From contig NZ_JAWUEL010000008.1 in the NCBI RefSeq assembly GCF_034119425.1, forward strand, positions 1 to 64,000: DNA of 64,000 bases, written 5' to 3'. Made by a program: the position numbers and the translations under genes. The stretch comes from Actinotignum schaalii_C (GTDB lineage: Bacteria; Actinomycetota; Actinomycetes; Actinomycetales; Actinomycetaceae). Shown here piece after piece: positions 42,905-52,286 of the stretch (positions are counted from its first letter, which is position 1; every line of letters starts with the position of its first letter). The notes beneath the pieces were generated by a model. The model made no database searches and was not told the DNA's origin. It saw only the letters and a list, made by a program, of their open reading frames with translations.

Positions 42905-44169
42905 CACAGCGCTGTCACCACTTCAAAGTGGTGGGTATTGGGGAAGAGGTCGGCAGCACGCATGGACTCCACGCTTCGCCCGGACTCCACCATCGTGGCC
43001 ACATCACGGGCCAACGCGGCCGGATCGCAGGAAACGAGAACTATCCGGCGGGCCCGGCTCGCTGCGGCGGCCCGGGCCGCCGCGATTCCCAAGCCGCTCC
43101 GGGGAGGATCGGCGAGGAGGATATCGGCGTCGTCGATATCACGCGCGGAAATAGCAGCGGTACGGGCACGCGCCCACGGGTAGGGCCGCAGATTCGCCCG
43201 GGCGTCCTCCACCGCGGTACGCGCACCTTCCAGGCTTTCCACCCGGCCGGTTTCCCCGACCGCGCGAGCCAGCGGCACGGTAAGCAAACCGGCACCCGCG
43301 TAAAGTTCGAGAATATGGTCGCCGGGCTCCGCGCCGGTGGCGCGGGTCACCAGATCGATAAGGGTGGCTGGCGCATCGCGGTGCACCTGCCAAAAACCGG
43401 AGGCTCGCACCCGGTAACAGTAGTTCTCCTCCCCCACGTGCACCTCTTCTCGCACAAAGGGGGAGCATTCCGCGCCGGTCGCATCGAAGGTGCGCCCGCC
43501 GACGCTCACCGCGAGCGGACTGGCCGAGGGCGCGAGGATACGCACCCGCTGGCCATCGCGCAGCGGGCCGAGGCTGCGGGCGAGCCGGGTGAGGTAACGT
43601 CCGTCCCACAGCCCCAGCTCCTCGATCTCCTGGACGGCGAGGGGCATAGAAGTGATGGGCAGAACCTCACGGCTGCCTTCGCGGAACATTCCGAAACGTC
43701 CCGAGGTCACAGTCACGTCAATGCGAGTGCGGCTCGCCCAACCGCCGCTAGCGCGGTCGGATTCCAGAGCCGTGACCGCAGGAACGATCCCCTGTGTTTC
43801 CAGATGATCACTGAGAGCTTGGCCACCAATCCTACGGAGAGTTGAGCTAAGGACCCGGGTTTTCCACTCGTGCTGGTAGTCAAACACAACGTGTCCCAGG
43901 TCTGCACCGCCCACTCCCCCGGGTCCGGCTTCCGGCCAGGGATGGGCCTGGCGGTACGGCGACGGATCGCCGAGGACCTCAATCACATCCCCGCGGGCGA
44001 AGCGGGCGCGTTCCTCGGTAAGGGCCACCCGCACGCGTTCCCCGGGCAGCCCGAAGCGAGCCAGAATCGCTTTGCCGTCGGCACGCCCGATGGCAATACC
44101 GCCGTGGCCGATATCTTCCAGGGTGATATCGACGGTCGAATAATGAGCTTGAGCAGCGGGTGTGGTCAC
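42901..44169 (-). CDS. TRAM-domain class I RNA (uracil-5) methyltransferase
   Basis: SAM-dependent methylase of the TrmA/RlmD group acting on a uridine in rRNA or tRNA. The 422 residues start with a TRAM RNA-binding domain (about 10-65), then a central part and a Rossmann methylase domain with L-E-L-Y-A-G-A-G-L-L-T. The catalytic cysteine lies in V-S-C-D-P-A-A-L-A-R-D. The Fe-S cysteines of E. coli RlmD are not evident. The GTG start overlaps the permease stop (GTGA). The same gene sits beside the ceoBC locus in mycobacteria. Target base not known. Confidence 0.9.
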   Translation of the reverse strand: MTTPAAQAHYSTVDITLEDIGHGGIAIGRADGKAILARFGLPGERVRVALTEERARFARGDVIEVLGDPSPYRQAHPWPEAGPGGVGGADLGHVVFDYQHEWKTRVLSSTLRRIGGQALSDHLETQGIVPAVTALESDRASGGWASRTRIDVTVTSGRFGMFREGSREVLPITSMPLAVQEIEELGLWDGRYLTRLARSLGPLRDGQRVRILAPSASPLAVSVGGRTFDATGAECSPFVREEVHVGEENYCYRVRASGFWQVHRDAPATLIDLVTRATGAEPGDHILELYAGAGLLTVPLARAVGETGRVESLEGARTAVEDARANLRPYPWARARTAAISARDIDDADILLADPPRSGLGIAAARAAAASRARRIVLVSCDPAALARDVATMVESGRSVESMRAADLFPNTHHFEVVTALC

Positions 44170-45950
44170 AGGTCTTCTCCCGAGTGGATTTGGTAGGGAA
44201 CTTGCACCAGCATGAGGCGCGAGTCATAGGACAGGTCAGCGAAAAGTGGGGGTACGGATCGGCGCAGGTACACCCGATGCCACAGGGTCGTGGATACCAC
44301 TTTCGGCGCGATAACCAGCACAATATCCTGCGGGTGGGTGTCGAGGAGGAAACGAATGTAGTCCACGAGCGGCCCGCGCGCCCCGCTCGTGGGACTACCC
44401 AGCACGGTCAGGCCCACCGGCAATTGGGATTGGCTCCAGGCGGCGCGCAGCGCGGCGGTACGGCTTTCGCTCAGGTCCACGGTGAGCGCGGTCAAGGTGG
44501 AGGGCCGCAAGGCCCGCGCGTAGGTAACCGCCCGCAAAGTCGGCAAATTGAGTTCTTGAACCAATACCACCGCGTGGGTACGGACCGGAAGTCTCCGCCC
44601 CGCTCCTACATCCAAGGGTTTGAGGTGGGCGCTCATCTTTCCGCGCCCGCGCTGGGCGATGAGCATCCCCGCGGTGGGCACCGCCACCGCCGCGAGCGAC
44701 GTGAGGGTCCAGGCAGGTTGCATGGCCACCGTGACGAGGAGGACAACGAATCCCGCCAGCGCGAAGAAAGCGAAACCCCAGCGCGAGGCATGCGCAGCCC
44801 GGCGTTCCTCCCGCCGCTCCGAAGTTTTAAGGATCTGCCCACCGCGCAGGGAGAGCGCCGCGCAATGCAGCGTAAATATAAGGAAACATACAAAGACAAG
44901 GGCGACGACACCGGCGTGCGTCGTCGACAAAAATACCCCGAGAGCGCCAGCGAGAACCGCAACCAGCAGCACAACACCGCTGCGGGCCCGGAAAGCTTCC
45001 GGGGCGGCGAGGCGAGCGGGCAGGGCGCCGTCGAATGCAAGTTCCCGCAACAGCCGCGGGAGGCGCTCGTAAACCACGAAAACGCAGACTAACCCGAGGA
45101 AGCCGAAGGCAATGGCGGTGACAATACGACCGGTACTTCCCCAAAACGCCGTACCCATAACGATACTGGGTAGGCCCACCGGGACCGTGAGGATATCCAA
45201 GCGCATTTCCAGATAGAACGTGCCCGAAAGCACCACCGCGGCAACACCGGCAATGGTGCTCAGGGCGCGCGGCCCTAAGAAACGTTCGCGCCCGGTACCG
45301 ATGCGCCCACCAACCAGCAGGACCACCGCGGCCAGGAAGCATATAATGACAAAAGTATTTCCGAGCGGGTGGATAGCTTGGGAACCGGGTAGTTCTTCGG
45401 CGCGGTTGGTGATGAGGTCCGCGAGGGAGACGGTGCCGCGGGCTTCGCGCACCAGCCCGGTGACAAGGGTTGCGATAATCACCCCGCTCGCCGCGAGCAC
45501 GGCGAGCAAGGCGCCCGCCAGCGGTAAACGCCAATGCAGCAGCGCGGGCAGGGCGCAGACCACGACCAGCGGGATCTGAATGAGACGCCCGTCCACTGCC
45601 AACGGGGTGAGCGCATTCACCGCCATACCTACCAGGCCAGCGGCCAGGACCAGGAGCAGCGCGAAAGCCGCGAAACGTGCGGCAGCGGCAACCGTCCCGA
45701 AAGCTGGTGAGATATAGCGTGAAACGACCTGGTGCGCGGCTTTGCCTGGCACCACGCGAGAAGCCGCGATGGTGGCCGCCACCACGAGCGCAAGCACCGC
45801 GGCCCCCGCCAGCGCCATGGCGCCCACGAGGGTGGGGTTCGCGAATGGTGCCCCGCGTTGAATACTGCGTGGGAGCAACACCACCGCCAGGCAGACGCAG
45901 GTAGCCGCGCCCACGTACTGGGACATCCCCAGGAACGATAATTTTCTCAT
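44166..45950 (-). CDS. APC-superfamily permease with cytosolic tail, probable potassium importer
   Basis: Membrane transporter of 594 residues with about 12 hydrophobic spans in the first 420, beginning near F-L-G-M-S-Q-Y-V-G, and a cytosolic C-terminal domain (about 450-590) that looks alpha/beta, like the tails of KimA-type and related APC carriers. I start at ATG 45950, since earlier codons are hydrophilic and cross the divergent promoter. A -10-like TATCCT ends 4 nt upstream. It is divergent from two TrkA-type regulators; mycobacteria have the same trio beside ceoB/ceoC. Potassium as substrate is inferred from this context, not from binding residues. Confidence 0.82.
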   Translation of the reverse strand: MRKLSFLGMSQYVGAATCVCLAVVLLPRSIQRGAPFANPTLVGAMALAGAAVLALVVAATIAASRVVPGKAAHQVVSRYISPAFGTVAAAARFAAFALLLVLAAGLVGMAVNALTPLAVDGRLIQIPLVVVCALPALLHWRLPLAGALLAVLAASGVIIATLVTGLVREARGTVSLADLITNRAEELPGSQAIHPLGNTFVIICFLAAVVLLVGGRIGTGRERFLGPRALSTIAGVAAVVLSGTFYLEMRLDILTVPVGLPSIVMGTAFWGSTGRIVTAIAFGFLGLVCVFVVYERLPRLLRELAFDGALPARLAAPEAFRARSGVVLLVAVLAGALGVFLSTTHAGVVALVFVCFLIFTLHCAALSLRGGQILKTSERREERRAAHASRWGFAFFALAGFVVLLVTVAMQPAWTLTSLAAVAVPTAGMLIAQRGRGKMSAHLKPLDVGAGRRLPVRTHAVVLVQELNLPTLRAVTYARALRPSTLTALTVDLSESRTAALRAAWSQSQLPVGLTVLGSPTSGARGPLVDYIRFLLDTHPQDIVLVIAPKVVSTTLWHRVYLRRSVPPLFADLSYDSRLMLVQVPYQIHSGEDL

Positions 45951-45989
45951 CACTAGGATACGGTACCCGCTTTGCGGTAGCGTAATGTA
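45951..45989. promoter_or_regulatory. 39-bp bidirectional promoter of the permease/TrkA module
   Basis: Only 39 bp separate the divergent starts. TATCCT (45955-45960, minus strand) lies 4 nt before the permease ATG. TAGCGT (45978-45983) lies 6 nt before the trkA GTG. Neither gene has a visible ribosome binding site, so both may be leaderless and compete for one RNA polymerase footprint. Confidence 0.5.
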
Positions 45990-46652
45990 GTGCACTTCGT
46001 AATTATGGGATGCGGGCGCGTGGGTGCCGCGCTGGCGCTCTCGCTTTCCGCCATTGGCCATTCGGTGGCCATTATCGACCAGGACGCTGAAGCTTTCCGC
46101 AAGCTCCCCGAAGATTTCCCGGGGCAGCAGATCACCGGCGTGGGTTTTGATCGCGATGTTTTAGCGCGCGCGAATATCGACGACGCCGCCGGCTTCGCCG
46201 CCGTATCCTCGGGCGATAATTCGAATATCATCGCAGCCCGGGTGGCGCGCGAAACTTTTGGCTTGACCAATGTGGTGGCTCGTGTCTACGATCCCACCCG
46301 CGCGATTATCTACGAACGGCTCGGAATTGCCACGGTGGCCCCGGTGCGCTGGACGGCGGACCGGGTGCTGCGCGAACTCATTCCGCTGGGACCCCACCAC
46401 GAATTCCGCGATCCCCTCGCCCGGATTTCCCTGATTGAAGTTGCGGTGGATCGCCGCTGGTTCGGGCGCACCGTGGCGGATGTGGAAGACGAAACCGGGG
46501 CGCGGGTCGCCTATATTATCCGTAGCCTGGCCGGGCTCCTCCCCCACAGTGACACCGTTATTCAGGACGGGGATACTCTCAAAGTGCTCGTGGCTTCCGC
46601 GGACGCCTCCGGCGTACAACATATGCTGCTCAAATCGGAAGGTGCGCAGTGA
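45990..46652 (+). CDS. TrkA-family potassium uptake regulator (CeoB-like)
   Basis: Cytosolic RCK protein of 220 residues. The N-terminal nucleotide-binding fold has M-G-C-G-R-V-G and the acidic end of strand 2 I-I-D-Q-D. A C-terminal TrkA-C domain (about 140-215) senses ligand. It controls a potassium transporter by binding NAD(H), ATP or cyclic di-AMP in related proteins. It overlaps the second TrkA gene by 4 bp (GTGA). The pair corresponds to mycobacterial ceoB-ceoC. Confidence 0.93.
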   Translation: MHFVIMGCGRVGAALALSLSAIGHSVAIIDQDAEAFRKLPEDFPGQQITGVGFDRDVLARANIDDAAGFAAVSSGDNSNIIAARVARETFGLTNVVARVYDPTRAIIYERLGIATVAPVRWTADRVLRELIPLGPHHEFRDPLARISLIEVAVDRRWFGRTVADVEDETGARVAYIIRSLAGLLPHSDTVIQDGDTLKVLVASADASGVQHMLLKSEGAQ

Positions 46653-47371
46653 ATATTCTCATTATTGGGGCTGGCGCCGTCGGGGTGTCGGTGGCCCGCG
46701 AACTTCTCAAATCCGAGCATTCGATCTCTATCGTGGATAAAAAGCCCTCCGCTATGCGTATTTCGAGTGCTTCGGATGCGGATTGGCATCTGGCTGACGC
46801 CTGCGAAGTTCCCGCATTACGCGAAGCGGGCGCGGCGGAGGCCGATATTATCGTGTGCGCCACCGGGGATGACAAAGTAAATCTGGTGGTGTCTTTGCTG
46901 GCAAAAACCGAGTTCGGTATCGCCCGCACCATCGCGCGTGTCAATAACCCGCGTAATGAATGGTTGTTCACCGATGCCTGGGGTGTGGATGTCACGGTTT
47001 CCACCCCGCGCATTATGGCTTCCCTGGTGGAAGATGCGGTCTCGGATGGGTCGCTCACCCAGGTCATGCGTTTCCATCGCAGCGGGGCGAGTCTGTGGCA
47101 AGTTTCGGTATCCGCTGATGCCCCGGTGGTGGGAAGCGCCATCAGCGATATTGAGCTGCCCTCCGGAGTCGCCATTAACGCCATTATTCGTGATGGTGTG
47201 CCACTGACCGCCGATGCCGATTTAATCGTGGATGTGGATGATCAGGTGCTCCTCATTGATGGCGGGGACGATGTGGATATGTCCGCCCTCAAGGGCTATT
47301 TCCGGCCCCGCCCGGCCCCCGCTCAAGATGCGGAAGGAGAGGCCGCCGTAGATTCGGAAGGCTCCAGGTAG
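46649..47371 (+). CDS. TrkA-family potassium uptake regulator (CeoC-like)
   Basis: The 240-residue partner of the previous gene. The RCK-N dinucleotide fold is complete (I-I-G-A-G-A-V-G, then I-V-D-K-K), and a TrkA-C domain near 135-215 follows. It ends with an Ala/Pro/acidic tail of about 25 residues. Two separate RCK proteins probably form a mixed ring on the transporter. Its last 49 bp overlap the convergent DUF3159 gene. Confidence 0.93.
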   Translation: MNILIIGAGAVGVSVARELLKSEHSISIVDKKPSAMRISSASDADWHLADACEVPALREAGAAEADIIVCATGDDKVNLVVSLLAKTEFGIARTIARVNNPRNEWLFTDAWGVDVTVSTPRIMASLVEDAVSDGSLTQVMRFHRSGASLWQVSVSADAPVVGSAISDIELPSGVAINAIIRDGVPLTADADLIVDVDDQVLLIDGGDDVDMSALKGYFRPRPAPAQDAEGEAAVDSEGSR

Positions 47372-48021
47372 GTCCTGGCCGGGGGCAGGCCACGCACCAG
47401 TAGCCAGGTGGCCCAGAGGATAAGGCAGAAAAGCACCGGGCCGGCAATAATTTTGATAACGCCCAGCGCTGCGGTATTGCCGCTGATAAAGAAGGGCAGT
47501 TGTACGACGACGCGGCCGGCGAACATGGCGAGCCACAGCCATGTAATGCGGGTATAGCGCCGGTAGGTGAGCCGAGCGGCCGGGTGGGTGGCGTTGCGCC
47601 ACGAGGCAATATCCCCGCGCAGCATCCCGATAATATATCCCATGATGGGCCGGCGGATGAGAAGGGAAATAGTCACTCCTACCGCGTAAGCGGCATTGGT
47701 GAGGAAACCGGGAAGGAAATAGGTTTCCGCGCGTCCGGAGCGCCAGGCGAAAAAGGCCGAGATTCCAACCACAAAAAGCCCGCCGAGGGCCGGCATCACG
47801 TCGATCCGCTGGATGAGCCGCACCACGATAGCCAGAACGGCCATGCCCAGAGGAACGAGGACCGCCAGGGGAATATTGCGGGTAGCTAAATAAATAATCA
47901 CAAAAACAAGGGCGGGAACATTAGCTTCGATAACGCCGCGCACCCCGCCTATTGCTTTCCAAGCGTCGAATTCTTCCCCGAGAACCGCGCGCAGACCGCC
48001 GCCGGGTGTGGTGGTATCCAT
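47323..48021 (-). CDS. DUF3159 membrane protein
   Basis: A 232-residue actinobacterial membrane protein of unknown function with about five to six hydrophobic helices. Family-like features are the early G-G-V-R-G-V-I-E-A-N-V-P-A-L-V-F-V and the Y-R-R-Y-T-R-I-T-W-L-W loop. It has the same place, behind ceoBC, as the DUF3159 gene in mycobacteria. The 3' end overlaps the second TrkA gene tail-to-tail by 49 bp. A transport or potassium-linked role is only suggested by context. Confidence 0.87.
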   Translation of the reverse strand: MDTTTPGGGLRAVLGEEFDAWKAIGGVRGVIEANVPALVFVIIYLATRNIPLAVLVPLGMAVLAIVVRLIQRIDVMPALGGLFVVGISAFFAWRSGRAETYFLPGFLTNAAYAVGVTISLLIRRPIMGYIIGMLRGDIASWRNATHPAARLTYRRYTRITWLWLAMFAGRVVVQLPFFISGNTAALGVIKIIAGPVLFCLILWATWLLVRGLPPARTYLEPSESTAASPSAS

Positions 48022-48050
48022 GTGGCCTCCCGGCTGTTCAGGGGTGCTCG

Positions 48051-48302
48051 CTAAAGCACGATATATTCCGGGTTATATGCTACCAGCACGCCCCTGCGCC
48101 GCAATGGCACTACCCGGGCACGAATACGGTCCCCGACCCGCACGCAGTCGATGGTGCGCCGCCCTTGGAAAATAAGGGTGAGGAGCCCCGCGGTGGTTTC
48201 CACAGCGATACGTACTTCCGGGGTATGGGCGCCACTCCCTCCGGGTGCGCCCGGGTACGTGATGGCGATAATATCCCCCGTCACCCACACCGGTGTAGCC
48301 AT
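48051..48302 (-). CDS. small OB-fold-like protein
   Basis: An 83-residue, beta-rich protein with pattern G-D-I-I-A-I-T-Y then V-R-V-G-D-R-I-R-A-R-V, consistent with a small OB-fold nucleic-acid binding domain. It takes the place of the OB-fold gene beside DUF3159 in mycobacteria. The reading frame begins at ATG 48302, 6 nt after the DUF3710 stop. Ligand unknown. Confidence 0.75.
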   Translation of the reverse strand: MATPVWVTGDIIAITYPGAPGGSGAHTPEVRIAVETTAGLLTLIFQGRRTIDCVRVGDRIRARVVPLRRRGVLVAYNPEYIVL

Positions 48303-48308
48303 GGGTAT

Positions 48309-49058
48309 CTAGTGGATCTCTTGGATTTCCGGGCCGCGCTTGGGGAGCTCGATTCCGGTATCAGGAGTTTCTGGTTCCGGCTCACCCTGCTGGGGAAGAG
48401 CGAGGGGAAGCAGTTCGCGCGGCGGGATAGCTTGAGAACCACGCACCACCACCAGATCATCGAGGACGCGGTGGAGTACCTCGGTACCGCGCTCCGGATC
48501 TACCGCCCCGCGCCCGGTCACGGCTACCCGCAGCAGCCAGCGCGGGCCGTCAATACCGATAAAGCGCACCGGTACCCGACCGTTCTCCGCGGGCATCTGG
48601 GCCTGGATTTCCGGGCCGTATTCCCCTTCGGCTTCCTGGAAACGCCCGCCCTGGTTGGCGATGGAGGAAATCACTTCTACCCGGATATCCTCCCACAGGC
48701 TAGCGGATTTCGGTGCGGCGAATACCTGCAATTGCACCGCGGAATCCCCCATCACGTAGACCACGCCAAGCACGACCTGACGTTCGCGATCCACGGAGAA
48801 TTGCATGGTGGCATCGGGCAGAATCGGTAGTCGCAAGGCACCGCCGTCAATAAGAGCGGGATTCTCCGGGGCCTCGGATTCATCGTAGGGGCCGCGTTCC
48901 TTCGGGCCTACAGCGCGAGCTTCAGCTCCGGCAGCGGCCTCTCCACCACTTTCCACCACGCCGGAATTTTCCGCAGCGAGGTTCTGGCCGGTTTCTTCAC
49001 GTTCTTCCAGCTGCGATGCCGCGGTCGTGTTTTTCTTCCGCCGTGAGAACCATGCCAT
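48309..49058 (-). CDS. DUF3710 family protein
   Basis: A 249-residue actinobacterial protein of unknown function. The N terminus is M-A-W-F-S-R-R-K-K followed by an acidic, low-complexity stretch (to about 70). The DUF3710 core follows, with D-G-G-A-L-R-L-P, V-D-R-E-R-Q-V-V-L-G-V and G-P-R-W-L-L-R-V-A-V-T-G-R. In mycobacteria the dut gene lies just upstream; no dut is present here. Confidence 0.87.
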   Translation of the reverse strand: MAWFSRRKKNTTAASQLEEREETGQNLAAENSGVVESGGEAAAGAEARAVGPKERGPYDESEAPENPALIDGGALRLPILPDATMQFSVDRERQVVLGVVYVMGDSAVQLQVFAAPKSASLWEDIRVEVISSIANQGGRFQEAEGEYGPEIQAQMPAENGRVPVRFIGIDGPRWLLRVAVTGRGAVDPERGTEVLHRVLDDLVVVRGSQAIPPRELLPLALPQQGEPEPETPDTGIELPKRGPEIQEIH

Positions 49059-49145
49059 AGCTTTATACTCCTCGTCCCGATTCCTTCATTCCCTCTAGTC
49101 TAATGAGGGAAGTCGCACCGTGTTGAGATGCGCTGTGGTGAGATA

Positions 49146-49166
49146 CCGCGGCCCGAAGGGCCGCGG
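49146..49166 (-). terminator. short GC hairpin after the DUF4193 gene
   Basis: A perfect 9-bp stem, ccgcggccc/gggccgcgg, around a GAA loop, 18 nt past the DUF4193 stop. No T tract follows on the minus strand. Confidence 0.5.
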
Positions 49167-49183
49167 CGTCGTCGTACTTCCGG

Positions 49184-49483
49184 TTAGCCCGCGCAATCCA
49201 CGCAGACGGGCAGGCCGTCTTCCACGTGATCCAATTGGGAGCGATGGTGAACCAGGAAACACTGTGAGCAGGTGAATTCATCATCCTGGGCGGGAATCAC
49301 ATTGACGGATAGCTCAACATTGGACAGGTCCGCGCCGGGAAGCTCAAAGCCTTCGGCCGCTTCGACTTCGTCCTCGTCAACCGCACCGGATTGCTGGTCC
49401 GAGCGCCGCCCGGCGAGCTGTTCGAAAGAATCCTCGCGGAGCTCCTCGTCTTGCTTACGCGGAGCATCGTAATCTGTTGCCAT
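49184..49483 (-). CDS. DUF4193 zinc-ribbon-like protein
   Basis: A 99-residue acidic protein whose last 30 residues contain two C-x2-C pairs (F-T-C-S-Q-C-F-L and V-C-V-D-C-A-G), a likely zinc site. The start at ATG 49483 has GGAGAG upstream; a longer frame begins before it but has no conserved start. The family is restricted to actinobacteria and usually found between dut/DUF3710 and sigA. Function unknown; a transcription-associated role is often proposed for such small zinc proteins without proof. Confidence 0.87.
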   Translation of the reverse strand: MATDYDAPRKQDEELREDSFEQLAGRRSDQQSGAVDEDEVEAAEGFELPGADLSNVELSVNVIPAQDDEFTCSQCFLVHHRSQLDHVEDGLPVCVDCAG

Positions 49484-49708
49484 AAAGTCACTCTCCAAAA
49501 GTGCCGGGGTCCATGCGGTGGATTCCGCACGAACCGGCGTCCACCCGCGAGAAACGGATCTTTCCGCCCTCGCGTATGGTCCTGACGGGTGGTACTGCGC
49601 GCTTAGTGTAACAGCACGCGCGGCACTTGGAAACACACCCGCGCCCAATACCTGCTTTTCGGGCCCGGAGGTGGCACCCTAAGAGTGGTACCAAGAGTAA
49701 GGGAAGAG

Positions 49709-50956
49709 ATGAAAAAGCTGGAGCTGCTCGGCTTGCAACCCGACGGTCACAACCTCACGCTCAACGATGAGGAGGGTAATCGCTATTTGCTGCCCGTCAC
49801 CGATGATCTGCGTGCTGCCCTGCGCAAGGATCCCCATCCCAGCACTCCCGATGAGGAGATCACCCCGATGGGGCCGCGTGAAATCCAAGCTCTCGTGCGT
49901 GCCGGCCGTAGCGTGGACGATATTTCCGAGATGGCCGCGCTGCCTCCCTCACGCATCTCCGCCCTGGCGTATCCCATTATTGCCGAACGTAACTACACCG
50001 CCGCGCAGGCCCGTAACTACACTCTCGGGCGCGACGTGGGCGGTTTCACAGTTGAAGAACTCGTCACATCCCGACTTGTTGCCCGCGATGTGGATACCGC
50101 CTCGATCACCTGGGATGCGGTGCGCGAAGCGGGGCAACCCTGGGCGCTGATCGTCCGTTTTGTATCCGCCGGGCGCGAGCACGAGGCCCGCTGGTTTATC
50201 GACACGGATCGCCATACTCTTCAGTCCCGTAATGATGAGGCCTCGTGGCTGTCGGAAACGTCGCTCACGGCCGATGCTGGCCCGTGGCGCCCGGATCACA
50301 CTCCCGCGGTGGTGGCAGGAGCTGCGGATACTGTTTTTTCCGGTACGACGCCGCCCGCGGCGGTTCCCGCCGCGGTACCGACCTCCCCAGCTGCCCTCCC
50401 GAGCGCGGCGGATACTCCCCCGGCCCGGGCCTCTATTGATGAGGTGCTGGCCTCGCTTGATTCCCAGCGGGGTAAGTCACGCCCCATGCCGGATGCCGAT
50501 CATGATATTGATCCCGATGAGTGGGACGGGGCGCACCGGGCTCCCGAAGATGAGGAGGAGTTGCGGGCTCCGGCCACCATCGTTTCCCTGCCCTCGCGCG
50601 AGGGGCAGCTACCCGGTCAGCGGGCGCTGCTGGAGCCCGAGGAACTCACCCAGGCCCCGGTGCTCCGCCCGGCTTCCGTTTCAGATGAGAGCGGGGCCGC
50701 TGGCTCAGCCGCGGGCACGGTTTCTGGTGCGGGTGCTGCCTCCGATGCCGATGGCGGACCGTCCGATGCCTCAACTGAGGCGAGCGGTGCGGCTGGCGCT
50801 GCCTCGGCTAGCGTGCCGGCTGCCGAAAAAACCGCGCCGGCAAGTGCGCCAGAGAAAACAGCGCAGGCAGGTACCGATGCACGGCGCGGGCGCAAGCGCA
50901 CCGATCGGCCGACCATGCCGTCCTGGGATGAGATTGTCTTCGGTAAAAAAGACTAG
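49709..50956 (+). CDS. sepH: cell division regulator SepH (DUF3071)
   Basis: Actinobacterial septation protein that stimulates FtsZ assembly. The 415 residues start with M-K-K-L-E-L-L-G-L-Q-P-D-G, typical of SepH. The conserved N-terminal domain with a helix-turn-helix-like part (S-V-D-D-I-S-E-M-A-A-L-P, near 66-80) is followed from about residue 190 by a long, disordered Ala/Pro/Ser/Glu-rich linker and a short conserved tail with P-S-W-D-E-I-V-F-G. The length is normal. The upstream gene is divergent. Confidence 0.92.
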   Translation: MKKLELLGLQPDGHNLTLNDEEGNRYLLPVTDDLRAALRKDPHPSTPDEEITPMGPREIQALVRAGRSVDDISEMAALPPSRISALAYPIIAERNYTAAQARNYTLGRDVGGFTVEELVTSRLVARDVDTASITWDAVREAGQPWALIVRFVSAGREHEARWFIDTDRHTLQSRNDEASWLSETSLTADAGPWRPDHTPAVVAGAADTVFSGTTPPAAVPAAVPTSPAALPSAADTPPARASIDEVLASLDSQRGKSRPMPDADHDIDPDEWDGAHRAPEDEEELRAPATIVSLPSREGQLPGQRALLEPEELTQAPVLRPASVSDESGAAGSAAGTVSGAGAASDADGGPSDASTEASGAAGAASASVPAAEKTAPASAPEKTAQAGTDARRGRKRTDRPTMPSWDEIVFGKKD

Positions 50957-50988
50957 CTTGGGCGGGTACACCGCTACGCATTCCGGCG

Positions 50989-52209
50989 CTACTTGAGCTC
51001 CAAAAGCAAGGGAATAAGCATTTCCGTGGGAGTAAGCGAACCGTGGACCCCGCGCATAAAGGTGGCCCCCGGCTGCATGTGCCCGGTGTGGACCACGCTC
51101 AGGTGGCCACGCTGGAAAGCGAGCACATCGCCCATAGCTTCGCGTGACTGCGCGGTAACCTGCCCGAACATGCCGGTCGCGATGGCTTCTTCTTTGGTGT
51201 ACACCCAGGAGCGCCCCCCCAGGTAGTCCCGCCAGCGCGCCGCCACTTTTTCCGGTTCCCGGGTGTAAAGATGAACCGCGCGTTCCTCCCCCGAATATAG
51301 ATCCACGCCTTCGCTTAACACGGGCGTGGTGGCCACATCTATACGTTCGCTCGGATCAACCATGCCGTGATCTGCGGTGAGGACCAGCAGAGTATCCGGG
51401 GGGAGCAATCGGGTGAGCAGGCGGATACCGGCATCCAGATCTTCGAGCGCCATGGTCCATTCCTCACTGGTGGCTCCCCAGCGGTGCCCGCGGTGATCAA
51501 CCTCCCCCCAATACAGGTAGGCGAAACGCCCACCCTCGCGCAGGAACCGGGCGGCCAGGTGGACCCGGTCATCGAGGGCCAGCCCCCCGATAGCGGTAAA
51601 GCCACGCCAGGCCGCCCGAGTCAGCCCCGAACCGATATGGTCAGGATCTTGGATGGCACCCAGCTGCGTGGCCGTGCCGGGGCGGGCGACCTCCAGGCGC
51701 TGCGCCCAGGTGGGCACCGGCTGCCATTCTTCCGGGTCAAGCCCGCTATCCTCCCAGCTAATCAGGGAAAAGTTACGGCCGGTACGCGGGGAACGCAGGG
51801 AGTAGGACAGCATCGAGGTACACCCGGGGAGCGCCCCGGTGCCCAGGGTGGTGAGCGCTGCGGCGGTGGTAGACGGTGCCGTGGAGGTGAGTGGTTCGCG
51901 CGCGGTCAAGGCACGCAGGGTGGGCGCGTGGCCGATGCGCACCGCCAGGTTTTCCGCTCCTAAGCCATCCACGAGGACGAGGCAGACCCGGCTGGCCCGC
52001 GGCAAGTCCAGCACGCTCGCCCGCTGCGTATCAGGCACGCCCTCCCCCCGCGTATGTGGCACGCTCGCCCGGCCCGCTGTGGGGCCATCCACCCGTTCCG
52101 TTTCAGCCGCCGGGTTTTCCGTTTCGGGCAGCACCCCGCAGGCGGCCAAACATTCACCCAAGACGGCACGCAGGGAGCGCGCCCCGGGCAACACAGGAAG
52201 CTCAGTCAT
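50989..52209 (-). CDS. alkaline phosphatase superfamily phosphodiesterase-like protein
   Basis: A 406-residue metal-dependent hydrolase of the nucleotide pyrophosphatase/phosphodiesterase group. The first metal Asp is in V-L-V-D-G-L-G; the nucleophile region is T-S-T-A-P-S-T-T-A-A-A-L-T-T-L; further ligands lie in the segments G-E-V-D-H-R-G-H and L-T-A-D-H-G-M-V-D. There is no signal peptide, so it acts in the cytosol. ATG 52209 is used, as the longer frame runs into parC's promoter. Convergent with sepH and divergent from parC (77 bp). Substrate unknown. Confidence 0.85.
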   Translation of the reverse strand: MTELPVLPGARSLRAVLGECLAACGVLPETENPAAETERVDGPTAGRASVPHTRGEGVPDTQRASVLDLPRASRVCLVLVDGLGAENLAVRIGHAPTLRALTAREPLTSTAPSTTAAALTTLGTGALPGCTSMLSYSLRSPRTGRNFSLISWEDSGLDPEEWQPVPTWAQRLEVARPGTATQLGAIQDPDHIGSGLTRAAWRGFTAIGGLALDDRVHLAARFLREGGRFAYLYWGEVDHRGHRWGATSEEWTMALEDLDAGIRLLTRLLPPDTLLVLTADHGMVDPSERIDVATTPVLSEGVDLYSGEERAVHLYTREPEKVAARWRDYLGGRSWVYTKEEAIATGMFGQVTAQSREAMGDVLAFQRGHLSVVHTGHMQPGATFMRGVHGSLTPTEMLIPLLLELK

Positions 52210-52286
52210 GCCTCTCAGTCTACTTTCCGCCCCGACACTCCTGTGCCGCCGCCCCGCGCGCGGCCAAAAAGCGGGATAATTGAGCA

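Noticed and set aside
43450..43650. Loss of iron-sulfur cysteines as a sign of a broken RNA methyltransferase
   Set aside because: Many TRAM-domain relatives, including actinobacterial ones, lack these cysteines, and the SAM site and catalytic cysteine are intact.
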